The notes under the pieces: generated by a model | Seen by the model: only the letters and a program-made list of their open reading frames with translations | What the model was told of the DNA's origin: nothing | Databases searched by the model: none | Translations under genes and position numbers: made by a program | From: Pseudomethylobacillus aquaticus | Lineage (GTDB): Bacteria; Pseudomonadota; Gammaproteobacteria; Burkholderiales; Methylophilaceae | NCBI RefSeq assembly: GCF_003730115.1 | Contig: NZ_RJVP01000001.1 | Span: forward strand, 1-64,000 | Reading direction: 5' to 3' | DNA length: 64,000 nt | Shown: piece after piece, positions 28,031 through 38,783 of the stretch | How the letters are laid out: each line of letters opens with the position of its first letter | How positions within the stretch are numbered: position 1 is the first letter of the stretch

Positions 28031-28091
28031 GTTATTAACTAACGGGCCGCTCAGCTAACTAAAGGGGCCCATCAGCCAGCCAAGTCAGCTG
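28031..28091. repeat. Imperfect tandem repeat of about 20 bp
   Basis: Three degenerate units beginning near 28031, 28051 and 28072 share the pattern AACTAA(C/A)GGG(G)CC or CAGC(C/T)A. The array ends at the helicase stop codon. Confidence 0.35.
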
Positions 28092-29468
28092 CTAGCGAGT
28101 CAAGCCACCCAGTAGCGCAGCCAGTTCGCGTTTGGGCTTGCTGCTGCGTTGACGTGGTTCAGGTTGCGGCGCATCCGCAGCAGGCTGATACGGCTGATCG
28201 AACCAGGGGTCACTGCTGGGTTTGCGTGTGCTGCGTACCGGCGTACGACGCGGTTCTTCATCGCGTGAGCTTGAATCACGGCCTGTTGAACGTGCCGGAC
28301 GTGCTGCCACCACGGGCTGAGCCTGTTCCTTGGTGATCTCGCGCTTGATCAGCTTCTCGATCTCCTTCAGATACTTCTCTTCCTCAGGCGACACCAGCGA
28401 GATGGCCGTGCCGGAAGCCCCGGCGCGGCCGGTTCTGCCGATACGGTGCACATAATCCTCAGGCGCACTGGGGATCTCGTAGTTGATCACCATGGGCAGT
28501 TGGTCGATATCCAGACCGCGTGCCGCCACATCGGTGGCGACCAGCACGGCGACCTTGCCCTGCTTGAACGCATCCAGAGCATCGATACGTTCTTTTTGGC
28601 TCTTGTCACCGTGGATCGCATCGGCACTGATGCCGTCACGCTGCAGCTGGCGCGCCAGCTTGCTGGCCGTGAGCTTGGTCTTGGTGAACACGATCACCTG
28701 CTTGGCATCGGCCCCTTGCAGCAGTTGCGACAGCAACAAATGCTTCTCGGCTTGCGCTACCAGATACACTTTTTGCGTCACATTCTCTGCCGTGGCATTG
28801 CTGCGCGCGACTTCAATGAGCTGCGGATTGGTCAGAAAATCTTCAGACAGTTTCTTGATATCGTTGGAGAAGGTGGCCGAGAACATCAGGTTCTGACGTT
28901 TTTTCGGCAGCAAGGCCAGAATGCGTTTCAGATCGGGCATAAAGCCCATATCCAGCATGCGGTCGGCTTCGTCCAGTACCAATATCTGTACTTGACCCAG
29001 CTGCAGCGTACGCTGCTCCACATGATCCAGCAGTCGGCCCGGTGTCGCTACCAGCACCTCGACACCCTTCATCAGGGATGGCGTCTGGGTGCGGATATCC
29101 ACACCACCGAACACCACCAGAGAACGCAAGGGCGTGTGCTTGGCATAGGCCTTGACACTTTCTTCGACCTGGATCGCCAGTTCGCGGGTGGGGGTCAGGA
29201 TCAGGGCACGGATAGGATGGCGCGCAGGCGAAGCACTGCTGCTCGCAAGCGGCAGCAGCTTCTGCAACACAGGTAACGCAAACGCGGCGGTCTTGCCGGT
29301 ACCGGTTTGCGCGCCTGCCATCAGGTCGTGACCTGCCAGCACCACCGGGATGGCCTGCGCCTGTACCGGTGTGGGTTTGGTATAGCCGCTTTCAGTCAGC
29401 GCCTGTAACAGAGGCGCTGCCAGTCCGAGGCTGTCAAAACTACTGTGCTCGGCGCTGCTCATCATCAA
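28092..29468 (-). CDS. DEAD-box RNA helicase (RhlE-like), second gene
   Basis: A 458-residue helicase with all core motifs: Q motif [10 protein letters not shown], Walker [56 protein letters not shown] and [11 protein letters not shown] basic C-terminal tail ([20 protein letters not shown]) replaces any defined RNA-binding domain, as in RhlE proteins. It unwinds short RNA duplexes in ribosome assembly or decay. Its ATG overlaps the end of the upstream helicase gene by 4 bases. Confidence 0.92.
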   Translation of the reverse strand: MMMSSAEHSSFDSLGLAAPLLQALTESGYTKPTPVQAQAIPVVLAGHDLMAGAQTGTGKTAAFALPVLQKLLPLASSSASPARHPIRALILTPTRELAIQVEESVKAYAKHTPLRSLVVFGGVDIRTQTPSLMKGVEVLVATPGRLLDHVEQRTLQLGQVQILVLDEADRMLDMGFMPDLKRILALLPKKRQNLMFSATFSNDIKKLSEDFLTNPQLIEVARSNATAENVTQKVYLVAQAEKHLLLSQLLQGADAKQVIVFTKTKLTASKLARQLQRDGISADAIHGDKSQKERIDALDAFKQGKVAVLVATDVAARGLDIDQLPMVINYEIPSAPEDYVHRIGRTGRAGASGTAISLVSPEEEKYLKEIEKLIKREITKEQAQPVVAARPARSTGRDSSSRDEEPRRTPVRSTRKPSSDPWFDQPYQPAADAPQPEPRQRSSKPKRELAALLGGLTR

Positions 29469-30841
29469 GCGAAAGTACGTGGACGACGATTGCCACGGTC
29501 ATTGTCGGTGCGCTTGGCAAAACGGTCACCATTGCCGTTACCGTTACCCTTGTTGGCGGGTTGGCGGTCAGCAAAGCTGCGCTTGGCATCTGGTTTGCCT
29601 GCATCGTGGCGAGGTGCGTCATGGCGTGGCTTGAAGCCTGGCTTGCCGCGTGGACCAGCCGGACGGTCGGTACGCGGTGCAGCACGCTTGGGTTCCATGC
29701 CGGGGATGACCGATGGCTCCAGGCGTTGGCCGGTGAACTGTTCGATCTTGCGAACCTGGTAACGGTCTGCATGCGAAGCGAACGAGATCGCCACGCCAGT
29801 GTTGTTGGCGCGACCGGTACGACCGATACGGTGTACATAGTCTTCCGCAAACTTGGGCAGATCGTAGTTGATGACATGGGTGATGCCGTGCACATCGATG
29901 CCGCGTGCCGCGACATCGGTGGCCACCAGGACCTTGACGTCGCCATGACGCAGCTTGGTCAGCGTGCGGTTGCGTGCGCCCTGGGTCATGTCGCCATGCA
30001 GTGCGGCGGTCTTGTGACCGGCCGCATACAGGTCTTCTGCGAGCAGGTCGGCATGACGCTTGGTAGAGGTGAACACGATAGCTTGATTGACTTCCGGGTC
30101 GATCAGCAGATGCTCAAGCAGTTTGTTCTTGTGCCCCATGTCGTCGACGAAGTGCAGACGTTGTTCGATATTGGCGTGCTTTTCCTTTTGTGCGGCAACC
30201 TGGATGGTCTTGGGGTTGCGCAGGATCTGGCGGGCGATGGTGCCGATGTTGCCGTCCAGCGTGGCCGAGAACAGCAGGGTTTGACGTTCTGCGGTCAGCT
30301 GGTTGCAGATGCGCTCTACATCGGGCATGAAACCCATGTCCAGCATGCGGTCGGCTTCATCCAGGATCAGCATTTGCAGACGCGACAGGTCGATACGGCC
30401 GCGTTCCATGTGGTCCAGCAGGCGGCCTGGTGTTGCCACCAGGATATCCAGCGGTTGCGAAAGCAGCTTGTTCTGCAGTGGGTAAGGCATGCCGCCTACG
30501 ATGCTGACGCAACGGGCGCGGATGTGCTTGCCGTACTTGCGTGCGGCTTCGTTGACTTGAGCAGCCAGTTCACGCGTTGGCACCAGTACCAGAATACGTG
30601 GGCCACGGCTCTTGGAAGGGTGTAGGGTGGCCAGCAGGTTGAGGGCTGGCAGTGCAAAGGCGGCCGTCTTGCCGGTACCGGTCTGGGCCGAAGCCATCAG
30701 ATCATGGCCCGCCATGATCTCCGGAATGGCTTGCGCCTGGATTGGGGTTGCGGTGGTGTAACCTGATTCCTCGACAGCGCGCAGGATGGATGGATGCAGG
30801 TTCAGTGAGGCAAAGGTGGTGCTAACTTGTTCAACAGACAC
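29465..30841 (-). CDS. DEAD-box RNA helicase (RhlE-like), first gene
   Basis: Also 458 residues, with the full motif set ([73 protein letters not shown]). The tail is long and basic, rich in Arg, Lys, Pro, Gly and Asn ([10 protein letters not shown]), suited to RNA binding. It differs clearly from its neighbour outside the motifs, so this is an old duplication. A strong promoter 240 bases upstream (31088-31115) implies a long leader. Confidence 0.92.
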   Translation of the reverse strand: MSVEQVSTTFASLNLHPSILRAVEESGYTTATPIQAQAIPEIMAGHDLMASAQTGTGKTAAFALPALNLLATLHPSKSRGPRILVLVPTRELAAQVNEAARKYGKHIRARCVSIVGGMPYPLQNKLLSQPLDILVATPGRLLDHMERGRIDLSRLQMLILDEADRMLDMGFMPDVERICNQLTAERQTLLFSATLDGNIGTIARQILRNPKTIQVAAQKEKHANIEQRLHFVDDMGHKNKLLEHLLIDPEVNQAIVFTSTKRHADLLAEDLYAAGHKTAALHGDMTQGARNRTLTKLRHGDVKVLVATDVAARGIDVHGITHVINYDLPKFAEDYVHRIGRTGRANNTGVAISFASHADRYQVRKIEQFTGQRLEPSVIPGMEPKRAAPRTDRPAGPRGKPGFKPRHDAPRHDAGKPDAKRSFADRQPANKGNGNGNGDRFAKRTDNDRGNRRPRTFA

Positions 30842-31081
30842 AGAGATTCCCTAAAATGATAAAGCTATAAAGGGCGCAAGCAGACGCAGTCGCGTGATAG
30901 ACACACGAAGCGCAGAATACTCATGGGGTTGAGTATGCAGATTTACCGGCGCACGGGCATAGCCACTAACCAGTAAAATGCACAAGAACTAATGCAAGAA
31001 AGCCAAAAACTGCAACAGGCTTAAGAAGGCTAGGGCGATGATTCATTGATGCATAGCCACAGGGGGCTATCACCAAATCAG
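30842..31081 (-). promoter_or_regulatory. Predicted 240-nt 5' leader of the helicase operon
   Basis: It lies between the predicted transcription start and the first helicase ATG. It contains several small hairpins, for example ATACTCA/TGAGTAT near 30930 and ATAGCC/GGCTAT near 31060. It has no credible short gene. Long structured leaders are known for cold-shock helicase mRNAs. Confidence 0.5.
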
Positions 31082-31087
31082 GCTCGC

Positions 31088-31115
31088 AGTATACGCAGAT
31101 GCCGCAGATTGTCAA
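31088..31115 (-). promoter_or_regulatory. Sigma-70 promoter of the helicase operon
   Basis: On the minus strand TTGACA (31115-31110), a 16-base spacer and TATACT (31093-31088). It is the best promoter match in this intergenic region. Confidence 0.75.
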
Positions 31116-31146
31116 AGCATTTGTCGAAATTGTAGAAGCACTTATG

Positions 31147-31155
31147 TGTTAGAAT
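31147..31155 (+). promoter_or_regulatory. Extended -10 promoter of typA
   Basis: TGTTAGAAT gives an extended -10 box (TAGAAT at 31150-31155) about 32 bases before the typA ATG. No good -35 box stands at 17 bases, which is usual for this promoter type. Confidence 0.5.
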
Positions 31156-31187
31156 CGCGCCCTTTCAATGAACTGAAACTGCCACTC

Positions 31188-33002
31188 ATGTCCCGCAATC
31201 TTCGCAATATCGCCATCATCGCCCACGTTGACCACGGCAAAACCACCATGGTGGACAAGCTGCTGCAACAGGCTGGCACCTTCGCCTCTCACCAGGCCGT
31301 CACCGAGCGTGTGATGGACTCCAACGATCTGGAAAGAGAACGCGGTATCACCATTCTGGCCAAGAACACGGCAGTGAATTTCGATGGTACCCACATCAAT
31401 ATCGTTGACACCCCAGGTCACGCGGACTTCGGTGGTGAAGTCGAACGCGTACTGGGCATGGTCGATGGTGTGCTGCTGCTGGTCGATGCGGTGGAAGGTC
31501 CGATGCCGCAAACGCGTTTCGTGACCAAGAAAGCACTGGCACTGGGCCTCAAGCCTATTGTGGTGATCAACAAGGTGGACCGTCCCGGTGCACGTACCGA
31601 TTGGGTCATCAACCAGACCTTCGATCTGTTCGCCAACCTCGGTGCCACCGATGACCAGCTGGATTTCCCAGTGGTGTATGCCTCGGCATTGAACGGTTAT
31701 GCCACGCTGGACATGAACAAGCCCTCCGAGACCATGCGTCCGCTGTTCGAAACGGTACTGAAACATGTAGAGCCACCGGTCGGTGACCCTGAAGCGCCTC
31801 TGCAGTTGCAATTGTCTGCGCTGGATTACTCCAGCTACACCGGCCGTCTGGGCGTAGGCCGTATCCGCAATGGCCGTATCAAGCCAGGCCAGGCTGTGGT
31901 GGTCATGCACGGTGAAAAGCAAGTCGCACAAGGCCGTATCAACCAAGTACTTGGCTTCCGTGGCCTGGAGCGTGTCGCAGTAGAACAAGCCGAAGCGGGT
32001 GATATCGTGATCATCTCCGGTATCGACGAGATCGGCATCGGCGTGACCATCGCAGACCGTGAAAATCCGGTCGGCCTGCCAGTGTTGGGCGTGGACGAAC
32101 CCACTTTGACCATGGACTTCATGGTCAACACCTCGCCGCTGGCCGGCACCGAAGGCAAGTTCGTGACCAGCCGCCAGATCCGTGACCGCCTGACCAAAGA
32201 GCTGCTGACCAATGTGGCGCTGCGTGTCGAAGACACCGGCGATGCGGACGTGTTCCGTGTTTCCGGTCGTGGTGAGTTGCACCTGACTATCCTGCTGGAA
32301 AACATGCGCCGTGAAGGTTTCGAGATCGCTGTCGGCAAGCCGCGTGTGGTGTACCGCGAGATTGATGGCGAGCGTTGCGAGCCGTACGAGATCCTGACCG
32401 TGGACCTGGAAGATGACTGTCAGGGTGCCGCCATGGAAGAGCTGGGTCGCCGTCGTGGCGAGCTGCAGAACATGGAATCCGATGGTAACGGCCGTACCCG
32501 TCTGGAATACAAGATTCCGGCACGCGGACTGATCGGTTTCCAGAGCGAGTTCCTGACCATGACGCGCGGTACCGGTCTCATGGCCCATATCTTTGATGAA
32601 TATGCACCGGTCAAGGCGGACATGCCTGGCCGTCGCAACGGCGTGCTGATCTCGTCCGAGCAGGGCGAGGCGGTGGCTTATGCGCTATGGAAGCTGCAGG
32701 ACCGTGGCCGTATGTTCTCCGTGCCTGGCGACAAGTTGTACGAAGGCATGGTGATCGGCATCCATAGCCGTGACAACGATCTGATCGTCAACCCGATCAA
32801 GGGCAAGCAGTTAACCAACGTGCGAGCTTCGGGTACCGATGAAGCGGTGCGTCTGGTGCCAGCCGTACAGCTCACGCTGGAATCGGCCGTGGAGTTCATC
32901 GATGATGACGAGCTGGTCGAGATCACGCCCAAGAACATCCGTATCCGCAAGCGCTATCTGCTGGAACACGAGCGCAAGCGTGCGGCGAATGCCAAGCTGT
33001 AA
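31188..33002 (+). CDS. typA: Ribosome-associated GTPase TypA/BipA
   Basis: The ATG at 31188 ([20 protein letters not shown]) is preferred over a GTG at 31146, which would precede the promoter's start point. The 604-residue protein is near the E. coli length of 607. The G domain has [36 protein letters not shown] and NKVDRPGAR; elongation factor-like domains and the BipA-specific C terminus ([11 protein letters not shown]) follow. It acts on ribosome assembly, notably in cold or stress, which fits the divergent helicase pair. Confidence 0.96.
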   Translation: MSRNLRNIAIIAHVDHGKTTMVDKLLQQAGTFASHQAVTERVMDSNDLERERGITILAKNTAVNFDGTHINIVDTPGHADFGGEVERVLGMVDGVLLLVDAVEGPMPQTRFVTKKALALGLKPIVVINKVDRPGARTDWVINQTFDLFANLGATDDQLDFPVVYASALNGYATLDMNKPSETMRPLFETVLKHVEPPVGDPEAPLQLQLSALDYSSYTGRLGVGRIRNGRIKPGQAVVVMHGEKQVAQGRINQVLGFRGLERVAVEQAEAGDIVIISGIDEIGIGVTIADRENPVGLPVLGVDEPTLTMDFMVNTSPLAGTEGKFVTSRQIRDRLTKELLTNVALRVEDTGDADVFRVSGRGELHLTILLENMRREGFEIAVGKPRVVYREIDGERCEPYEILTVDLEDDCQGAAMEELGRRRGELQNMESDGNGRTRLEYKIPARGLIGFQSEFLTMTRGTGLMAHIFDEYAPVKADMPGRRNGVLISSEQGEAVAYALWKLQDRGRMFSVPGDKLYEGMVIGIHSRDNDLIVNPIKGKQLTNVRASGTDEAVRLVPAVQLTLESAVEFIDDDELVEITPKNIRIRKRYLLEHERKRAANAKL

Positions 33003-33027
33003 GCGACAGCACCCGGCAGACTAATGA

Positions 33028-33057
33028 AAAACGGCCACTGATGTGGCCGTTTTTTTA
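33028..33057 (+). terminator. Intrinsic terminator of typA
   Basis: AAAAACGGCCAC and GTGGCCGTTTTT form a 12-bp stem around TGAT, with a T tail. Confidence 0.9.
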
Positions 33058-33109
33058 TGCCAGCAACAGGTGTTGTGCTGGCTGGCTGATATTGCATGGG
33101 TGGCAGGGT

Positions 33110-33607
33110 TTACTTGGGCAGGGCTTTCAGTGCCTTGTCGGTGATATCCACCCCTTTTTTGCCTACATAAGCGGCGGTGCCATACAGTACCAGATCGTAA
33201 CCTTCCGCCTTGGCGATGCTTTCCACCGCCTTGTTGACGCGGTCCTGCAGCTTATTGCGTTCCTGCTCTTTGCGCAGTTCGAAATCTTCCGCCAGCTCGC
33301 GTTGTTTGCGGTTGTAATCCACCTTCTGATTGTTGAGTGCTTCGGTACGCTTGTCGAAGTCGGCTTTGGCCAGTTTGGCGCTTTCCTTGGTGAGCGCAGC
33401 TTCTTTGGCGTCGATCTCCTTCTTGAGCTTTTCGAGGGCTGCCTGGCGACCGGAGAATTCCTTGAGCAGCAGTTTGCCGCTTTCGTCTGCTTGTGGCGAT
33501 TGCATGATCTTGACCAGCTGGATATAGCCTATCTTGGTCGCTGCATACGCTTGTGCACACAGCAGACAGCTGCCCAGCAGCATGGTTAATGTGAGCCATT
33601 TTTTCAA
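33110..33607 (-). CDS. OmpH/Skp-family periplasmic chaperone
   Basis: The start is assigned to a TTG at 33607 because a near-perfect GAAGGAGGAG lies 7-9 bases before it; the frame itself opens at 33643. The 165-residue product has a signal peptide (LKKWLTLTMLLGSCLLCAQAYA) and a mature chain starting ATKIGYIQLVKIMQSPQA. A long, highly charged alpha-helical segment (about 60-130) would form the Skp tentacles. It probably holds outer membrane proteins in transit. It is usually next to bamA; here it sits after an SDR gene, 66 bases downstream, so it may be an additional paralogue. Confidence 0.8.
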   Translation of the reverse strand: MKKWLTLTMLLGSCLLCAQAYAATKIGYIQLVKIMQSPQADESGKLLLKEFSGRQAALEKLKKEIDAKEAALTKESAKLAKADFDKRTEALNNQKVDYNRKQRELAEDFELRKEQERNKLQDRVNKAVESIAKAEGYDLVLYGTAAYVGKKGVDITDKALKALPK

Positions 33608-33673
33608 TGTGATTCTCCTCCTTCGTTTTGCTAGCCAGTCCATGATAACCCAAACCTGGCTGCGTGGTCGCCG

Positions 33674-34435
33674 TCAGCTTGCCGCCCCGCCATGAAAAGT
33701 TTGCCCCGAGACACCCGCGCTGTCAGGGCCCAGCAGGTACAGATATAGAGGCAGCAAAGTGGATGCTGACGGCAGGGCTGCATGCTTTTCACCCGGATGG
33801 GAGCGCCTGCGTTGCGGTGATTGTACCGGGCCGGGGATCAGCGTGTTCAAGCGCAGTTGCGGCTGATTTTCCAGCTCTTGTGCCCACAACTGCCACATGA
33901 AGTGCGCAGCATGTTTGCTGACGGCGTGGCTACCCCAGTAGGCGCCTGGCGTTTCTGCAGCGCTGCTCGCGGTATATACCACACTGGCATCCTTGGCACC
34001 TTGCAGCAACGGCAGGCAGGCCTTGGTGAGTGCAAAGGGGGCGGTCAGATTGACGCGCAGCATCTGTTCCATGCCTTGCTGGGTTTCGCGCTGTAGCGGC
34101 GTGAGGGTGTCAAACTGCGCTGCATTGTGCAGGATGCCATCCAGACGCCCCAGTTGCTGATAAACGCCTTCGGCCAGGTTGAGGTGATCCTGCTCGGTCG
34201 CCTTGGCCAGATCCATGGGAAAGAGCAGGGGTTCTGCGTGCCCGGCCGCTACGATGTCGTCATAGACCGCTTCCAGCATGCGGGTCTTGCGGCCCAGCAG
34301 GATCACCGTGGCGCCATAGGCGGCACAATGTTTGGCAACTTCTGCACCCAGGCCCTGGCCTGCGCCAGTGATCAGGATGACGCGTTCAGCCAGCAAGCCG
34401 GCTAGTGGCTGGTAATGCGAGTAATCAAATGCCAT
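33674..34435 (-). CDS. Short-chain dehydrogenase (YciK-like) with His in place of the catalytic Tyr
   Basis: A 253-residue SDR with the cofactor motif TGAGQGLG (23-30), HNAAQF and TASSAAE (catalytic Ser around 157). In classical SDRs the active site is YxxxK; here the aligned stretch SHAVSK puts His170 (codon CAC) where Tyr is expected, with Lys174 kept. E. coli YciK has YAASK at this point, from memory. The gene begins 4 bases after the RND pump stop codon, so it belongs to that operon. Its substrate is unknown and its activity is doubtful. Confidence 0.85.
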   Translation of the reverse strand: MAFDYSHYQPLAGLLAERVILITGAGQGLGAEVAKHCAAYGATVILLGRKTRMLEAVYDDIVAAGHAEPLLFPMDLAKATEQDHLNLAEGVYQQLGRLDGILHNAAQFDTLTPLQRETQQGMEQMLRVNLTAPFALTKACLPLLQGAKDASVVYTASSAAETPGAYWGSHAVSKHAAHFMWQLWAQELENQPQLRLNTLIPGPVQSPQRRRSHPGEKHAALPSASTLLPLYLYLLGPDSAGVSGQTFHGGAAS

Positions 34436-34439
34436 GGGT

Positions 34440-37400
34440 TCAGTCTTGTTGCCTGCGTGTGAATCTGCCGAAATGCAGCATGATGGTCGGTAATATCAAT
34501 AGATTAAGTATCGTGGAGGTGACCAGGCCGCCGACGATGATGGTGGCCATGGGGCCCTCGATCTCGCGGCCTGGCTGTCCGCTGCCAGCCGCCAGCGGTA
34601 GCAATCCCAGCGCGGTGACCAGTGCCGTCATCAGGATGGAAGGCAGGCGTTCGCTGGCGCCACGTATCGCCGTTTCCAGACCCCATACGCAGCCTTCATG
34701 GTCGACCAGGTGCTGAAAATGCGAGACCAGCATGATGGAGTTGCGCAACGTGATGCCGAACAGGGTGACAAAGCCGACCAGCGAGCCCAAGGATACCCAG
34801 CCGCCGGTCAACATCACCGCCAGTACGCCGCCTATCAGTGCGAACGGCAGGTTGGCGAAGGTCAGCAGCAGGTTACGCAGACGTCCGAACGCGATGTACA
34901 GCATCAGGAAAATGCCCGCCGCTGCAAAAATGGAATGCACGATCAGGTCTTCGCGGGCCTGTGATTGGGCTTCTGCTGCCCCGGTGAACTCCAGGTAGTT
35001 GCCTGGGCTGATGCGTACCTCCTGGTTGATGCGTTCGCGCAGGTCTTTGCTGAAGGCACTGAGGTCGCGCTCATGGATGTTGGCCGTCACGGTCTGGATG
35101 CGTTTGGCACCGGAATGCAGGATCTTGGAGCGGCCGTTCTCCTGACGGATGTCGGCGACATCCTGCAGACGCAGCAAGCGTCCGTCCGGCGTCAGCAAGG
35201 GCAGTTCTGCCACTTGCAGGATATGCTGGCGCGCTTCGGGCGCCAGCACCACGCTCACCCCGACGACCTTGTTGCCCTGATAGACCTGGGTGACTGGCAC
35301 GCTTTGGTAAGCGACGCGTATGGTTTCCAGCACATCCACCGCTTGCAGTCCCCATTGCAGCAATTTTTCGTTGCGCAGGCGTATCACCAGCTGCGGACTA
35401 CCCGGCGGCGACTGCACGGTCACATCGGTGGCACCTGGCACGCTGGCTAGGGCCGCCGCCACGGCTTGCGCATCACGGTCCAGTGCGTCCAGATTCAGGC
35501 CGTAGATGTTGATGACCACGGCGGCGGCATAACCGGAGATGGTTTCTTCGATACGCTCCGTCAGAAAGGTGTTGATGGCAAACGTGACGCCGGGAATGGG
35601 CGCGCGCTGGATTGTGCCGGGTGTGCTGCCGTCGGCGATGTTTTCAGCACTGGGTTCGCGCTCATCGCCATCATCATCCAGATCCTGGCCCGCCAGTGTT
35701 TCACGAATCTCTTCCAGAACGCGGCGTTGTTCTTCACCCGAAATGGGGCCCATTTCGATCTCGAATTCACTGTAATGGGTGCCAAAGGTGTCCGCCCCGT
35801 TCTCGGCACGACCTACCCACTGCACGATGGAACGTATGCCTTCGATCTTGCTGAGCATTTCTTGTATTTGCTTGCCTATGCGCAGCGATTCCTGCTCCGA
35901 AGTGCCCGGCACCGTGGTCATGTGCATGATGTAATGGCCTTCATGCAGGTTGGGGATGAACTGGCTTTTGAACAGGATCAGGATGCTCAAGCCTACAGCA
36001 ATCAACACCACGGACAGGCCTATGGTAAGGCGGTAACGGTGTTCAATCCGGCGTAGCAGGGACACATAACGCTGCTTGATGCTGCGGATCACCGGCGAAT
36101 CCTCGCTGTCCAGTCTGGCTTTGCCCAGCATCAGATAGCACAAGGCAGGCGTCAGTGTCAGTGCGACCACCAGCGAAGCCAGGATGGCGGCGATGTAGGC
36201 AAGACCGAGTGGCGTGAACAGCTTGCCAGCCACGCCCCCCAGTGTCAGCAGCGGCACGAACACCAGCGCCACGATGATGGTCGCATACACCACAGAGCTA
36301 CGCACTTCCATGGAAGCGGTGTAGACCACCTGGAAGATACTGCGTGGGCTTTCCAGCAGACGGTTCTCGCGCAAGCGGCGGAAGATGTTCTCGGTGTCGA
36401 TGATGGCGTCGTCCACCACTTCACCCAGTGCGATAGCCAGGCCACCCAACACCATGATATTCAAGCCGATATTGAAATGATGGAGGATCACGATCGCCGA
36501 TAACAGGGACAGCGGGATGGCGGTGGCCGAGATGAAGGCGGTACGTGCGTTGAACAGGAACAGGAACAATACGGCGATGACCAGTATCGAGCCGATAATG
36601 ATGTCGGTACGCACGCCTTCGATCGCGGTCTCGATGAAATTCGATGGCCGGAACAAGCCTTCGTGCAGTTTCACCTGTTCTGCTTCCAGCGATGGTTTCA
36701 GTGCCTGCAGGGATTTTTCGATGGCTTGGGTCACCGCATAGGTGTTGGCGCCTAGCTGACTCTGTATGGAGAGATAGATGCCGGATTTGCCGTCGATGGC
36801 AGCCGCACTGATGGACGGTGCCGCGCCTTCGACCACACGGCCCACATCCCCCAGGCGTATGGTCTGGCCATTACGCTGCAGTAGCGTGGTCTGTGCCAGC
36901 TGCTCCGGTGTGAGCGCCTGGCCCTCACTGTTGATGACGATGCGCTGGTTGCTGTTCTCGATATAGCCGTTGCCACGCACCCCGGTGGCTTTTGCGGCGG
37001 CATCCGTCACTTGCTGCAGTGACAAACCATAGTGCACCAGCTTGTCCGGTTCCACCTGTATCTGGTATTGCCGGACCTGGCCACCGAACACATTGACATC
37101 AGCGACGCCGGGAATGGCCAGCAGGTGCGGGCGTACCGTCCAGTCCACCAGGGTACGCAGTTCCATCAGGCTGCGTTTGTCTGAAGTCAAGCCTATGCCC
37201 AGCACCGTGCTGGCTGAGGAGGTGAGCGGGGTGATGTTGGGGGTGATGCCGCGTGGCAGGCGGTTGCTCAGCGTGGCCAGGCGTTCGGCGATGACCTGGC
37301 GGTTGCGGTACACATCGGTATCTTCATCGAAGATGATGGTCACAATGGACAGGCCGGGAATGGACTGCGAACGCATGCTGGCGATGCCCACGGTGCCTGC

Positions 37401-37619
37401 GATGCTGTTCTCGATGGGCTGCGTGACCAGTGATTCCACCAGTTCGGCGGACAGGCCCACCGACTCGCTCTGGATCACCACCTGGGTGGGCGAGAACTCC
37501 GGGAACACATCCAGATTGCTGCGACTCAGCGTGAAGATGCCATACAGCACCAGCAGGCTGGCGAGTGCGATGATCACGCCACTGAAGCGGATGGAGAAGC
37601 GGACCAGTGCCGACATCAT
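34440..37619 (-). CDS. Heavy-metal-type RND efflux permease (CzcA/CusA family)
   Basis: A 1059-residue inner membrane pump with 12 predicted helices and two large periplasmic loops: SRSNLDVFPEFSPTQV at the start, VTQPIENSIAGTVGI, then the TM4 motif. TM4 reads ALGEVVDDAIIDTEN; CzcA has DFGLIVDGAV and CusA GAMVDAAIVMIEN, so the Asp at the proton-relay position is kept but extra acidic residues are present. It moves metal or organic cations out of the periplasm. The outer membrane and adaptor genes lie upstream in the same operon. The metal cannot be named. Confidence 0.88.
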   Translation of the reverse strand: MMSALVRFSIRFSGVIIALASLLVLYGIFTLSRSNLDVFPEFSPTQVVIQSESVGLSAELVESLVTQPIENSIAGTVGIASMRSQSIPGLSIVTIIFDEDTDVYRNRQVIAERLATLSNRLPRGITPNITPLTSSASTVLGIGLTSDKRSLMELRTLVDWTVRPHLLAIPGVADVNVFGGQVRQYQIQVEPDKLVHYGLSLQQVTDAAAKATGVRGNGYIENSNQRIVINSEGQALTPEQLAQTTLLQRNGQTIRLGDVGRVVEGAAPSISAAAIDGKSGIYLSIQSQLGANTYAVTQAIEKSLQALKPSLEAEQVKLHEGLFRPSNFIETAIEGVRTDIIIGSILVIAVLFLFLFNARTAFISATAIPLSLLSAIVILHHFNIGLNIMVLGGLAIALGEVVDDAIIDTENIFRRLRENRLLESPRSIFQVVYTASMEVRSSVVYATIIVALVFVPLLTLGGVAGKLFTPLGLAYIAAILASLVVALTLTPALCYLMLGKARLDSEDSPVIRSIKQRYVSLLRRIEHRYRLTIGLSVVLIAVGLSILILFKSQFIPNLHEGHYIMHMTTVPGTSEQESLRIGKQIQEMLSKIEGIRSIVQWVGRAENGADTFGTHYSEFEIEMGPISGEEQRRVLEEIRETLAGQDLDDDGDEREPSAENIADGSTPGTIQRAPIPGVTFAINTFLTERIEETISGYAAAVVINIYGLNLDALDRDAQAVAAALASVPGATDVTVQSPPGSPQLVIRLRNEKLLQWGLQAVDVLETIRVAYQSVPVTQVYQGNKVVGVSVVLAPEARQHILQVAELPLLTPDGRLLRLQDVADIRQENGRSKILHSGAKRIQTVTANIHERDLSAFSKDLRERINQEVRISPGNYLEFTGAAEAQSQAREDLIVHSIFAAAGIFLMLYIAFGRLRNLLLTFANLPFALIGGVLAVMLTGGWVSLGSLVGFVTLFGITLRNSIMLVSHFQHLVDHEGCVWGLETAIRGASERLPSILMTALVTALGLLPLAAGSGQPGREIEGPMATIIVGGLVTSTILNLLILPTIMLHFGRFTRRQQD

Positions 37620-37700
37620 GAGCGGCTAGCCTTTACCGCGTCTGCGTCGTCATGGCGCGACTGCAGGGGTATGGGCCGAGGCTGAAATGACAGGCTCATG

Positions 37701-38783
37701 TCAGTCTTCATTCTCGTTCTTGATCTGATATTTGAACTCTTCGGACAGCAGCAACTGCACGCCACTGGTGACCAGTCTGTCGCCTGCCTGCAGGCCATCG
37801 CTGACGAACCAGCCATCACTGGCCTGTGCATCGGTGTCGATCAGCACGCGCACGAAACGCTCGGCGCTCTCCTGCTTGTAGACCCAGGCCTTGCCGCCAT
37901 ACCAGACCACGGCGGTATGTGGCACGACAACACCGCTAAGCTGCGCATTCTGTTGCTGCATGCGCACGGTGACGCGCATACCGGCACGCAGCTCCTGCGC
38001 CGCCGTGCGGTAGTAATAGGTTTTGCCTGGCATGCCGGTGTCGATCACGGCGGCCGGGGAGACGAATTCAGCACTCAGGCTGCGGTTGGGTGCACTGGTC
38101 GGGCTGACGCTGATGGTGCTGCGCAGTTGTGGCGCAGGCGCTTCATAGGGCAGGGTGACCTGGATCAAGGCATCCTGATGTTCAAGCAGACGGCGTAAAA
38201 AGCTGTCCGGCGTGTCCTGAGTGGCCGCGCTGGCGAGACGTTCACCCCATTGCTGGCGCATGCTGTCGCGCAGATTCAGCGCAGTACGTTCAGCAGCCAG
38301 CTGGCGTGCCTGTTCACTCTTCAGCGCTGAACGTGCCAATGCCACAGCGCGTTCGGAGACATTGCGCTCATCCTGATTCAGCAATTTGAGGCGCTCATAT
38401 TCCTGCGTACTGGTTTCCACCGCCGCCGCCTGCACGGCGGCTTCTGCCCTGGCTTCCAGATAACGTGTACGCAGTTCGAGCAGCGGTTGCAGATTGACCA
38501 CGATGCCCAGGCTGTTGAGCGTGGTCAAATGGCTGCTGCTCTGGATGCTGCTGGTCGCGATACCGCTCTGCTGCTGGGTCAGTGCGTTCAGGGTCACGAT
38601 GGTGGCGCCATTGTCGGTGCTGACCAAGTTAGGGGTTTCTATCTCTTCTTCAGTCTCGCCTATCATCGCGTTGTATTCATCCTGGCCGTAGAAGATCAGC
38701 ATCCAGAACAGGATGATGATCAGCAAGGCCTGCAGCGCCACGATGGCGGTGGTTCTTTTTGTGGTGATGGTGTTTGTGCTCAT
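37701..38783 (-). CDS. RND efflux periplasmic adaptor
   Basis: A 360-residue membrane-fusion protein with an N-terminal helix (IVALQALLIIILFWMLIFYG), a beta-barrel/lipoyl-like first half and a coiled-coil hairpin (RYLEARAEAAVQAAAVE to LAAERTALNLRDSM). A beta domain ends with VSDGLQAGDRLVTSGVQLLLSEEF. It has no Cys/His-rich metal site. Its ATG overlaps the stop of the outer membrane gene (ATGA). An 81-base gap separates it from the pump gene. Confidence 0.87.
   Translation of the reverse strand: MSTNTITTKRTTAIVALQALLIIILFWMLIFYGQDEYNAMIGETEEEIETPNLVSTDNGATIVTLNALTQQQSGIATSSIQSSSHLTTLNSLGIVVNLQPLLELRTRYLEARAEAAVQAAAVETSTQEYERLKLLNQDERNVSERAVALARSALKSEQARQLAAERTALNLRDSMRQQWGERLASAATQDTPDSFLRRLLEHQDALIQVTLPYEAPAPQLRSTISVSPTSAPNRSLSAEFVSPAAVIDTGMPGKTYYYRTAAQELRAGMRVTVRMQQQNAQLSGVVVPHTAVVWYGGKAWVYKQESAERFVRVLIDTDAQASDGWFVSDGLQAGDRLVTSGVQLLLSEEFKYQIKNENED

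Noticed and set aside
28092-30841. Recent duplication of the helicase pair
   Set aside because: Both have 458 residues, but the sequences outside the motifs and the tails differ widely, so equal length is coincidence on top of an old duplication.
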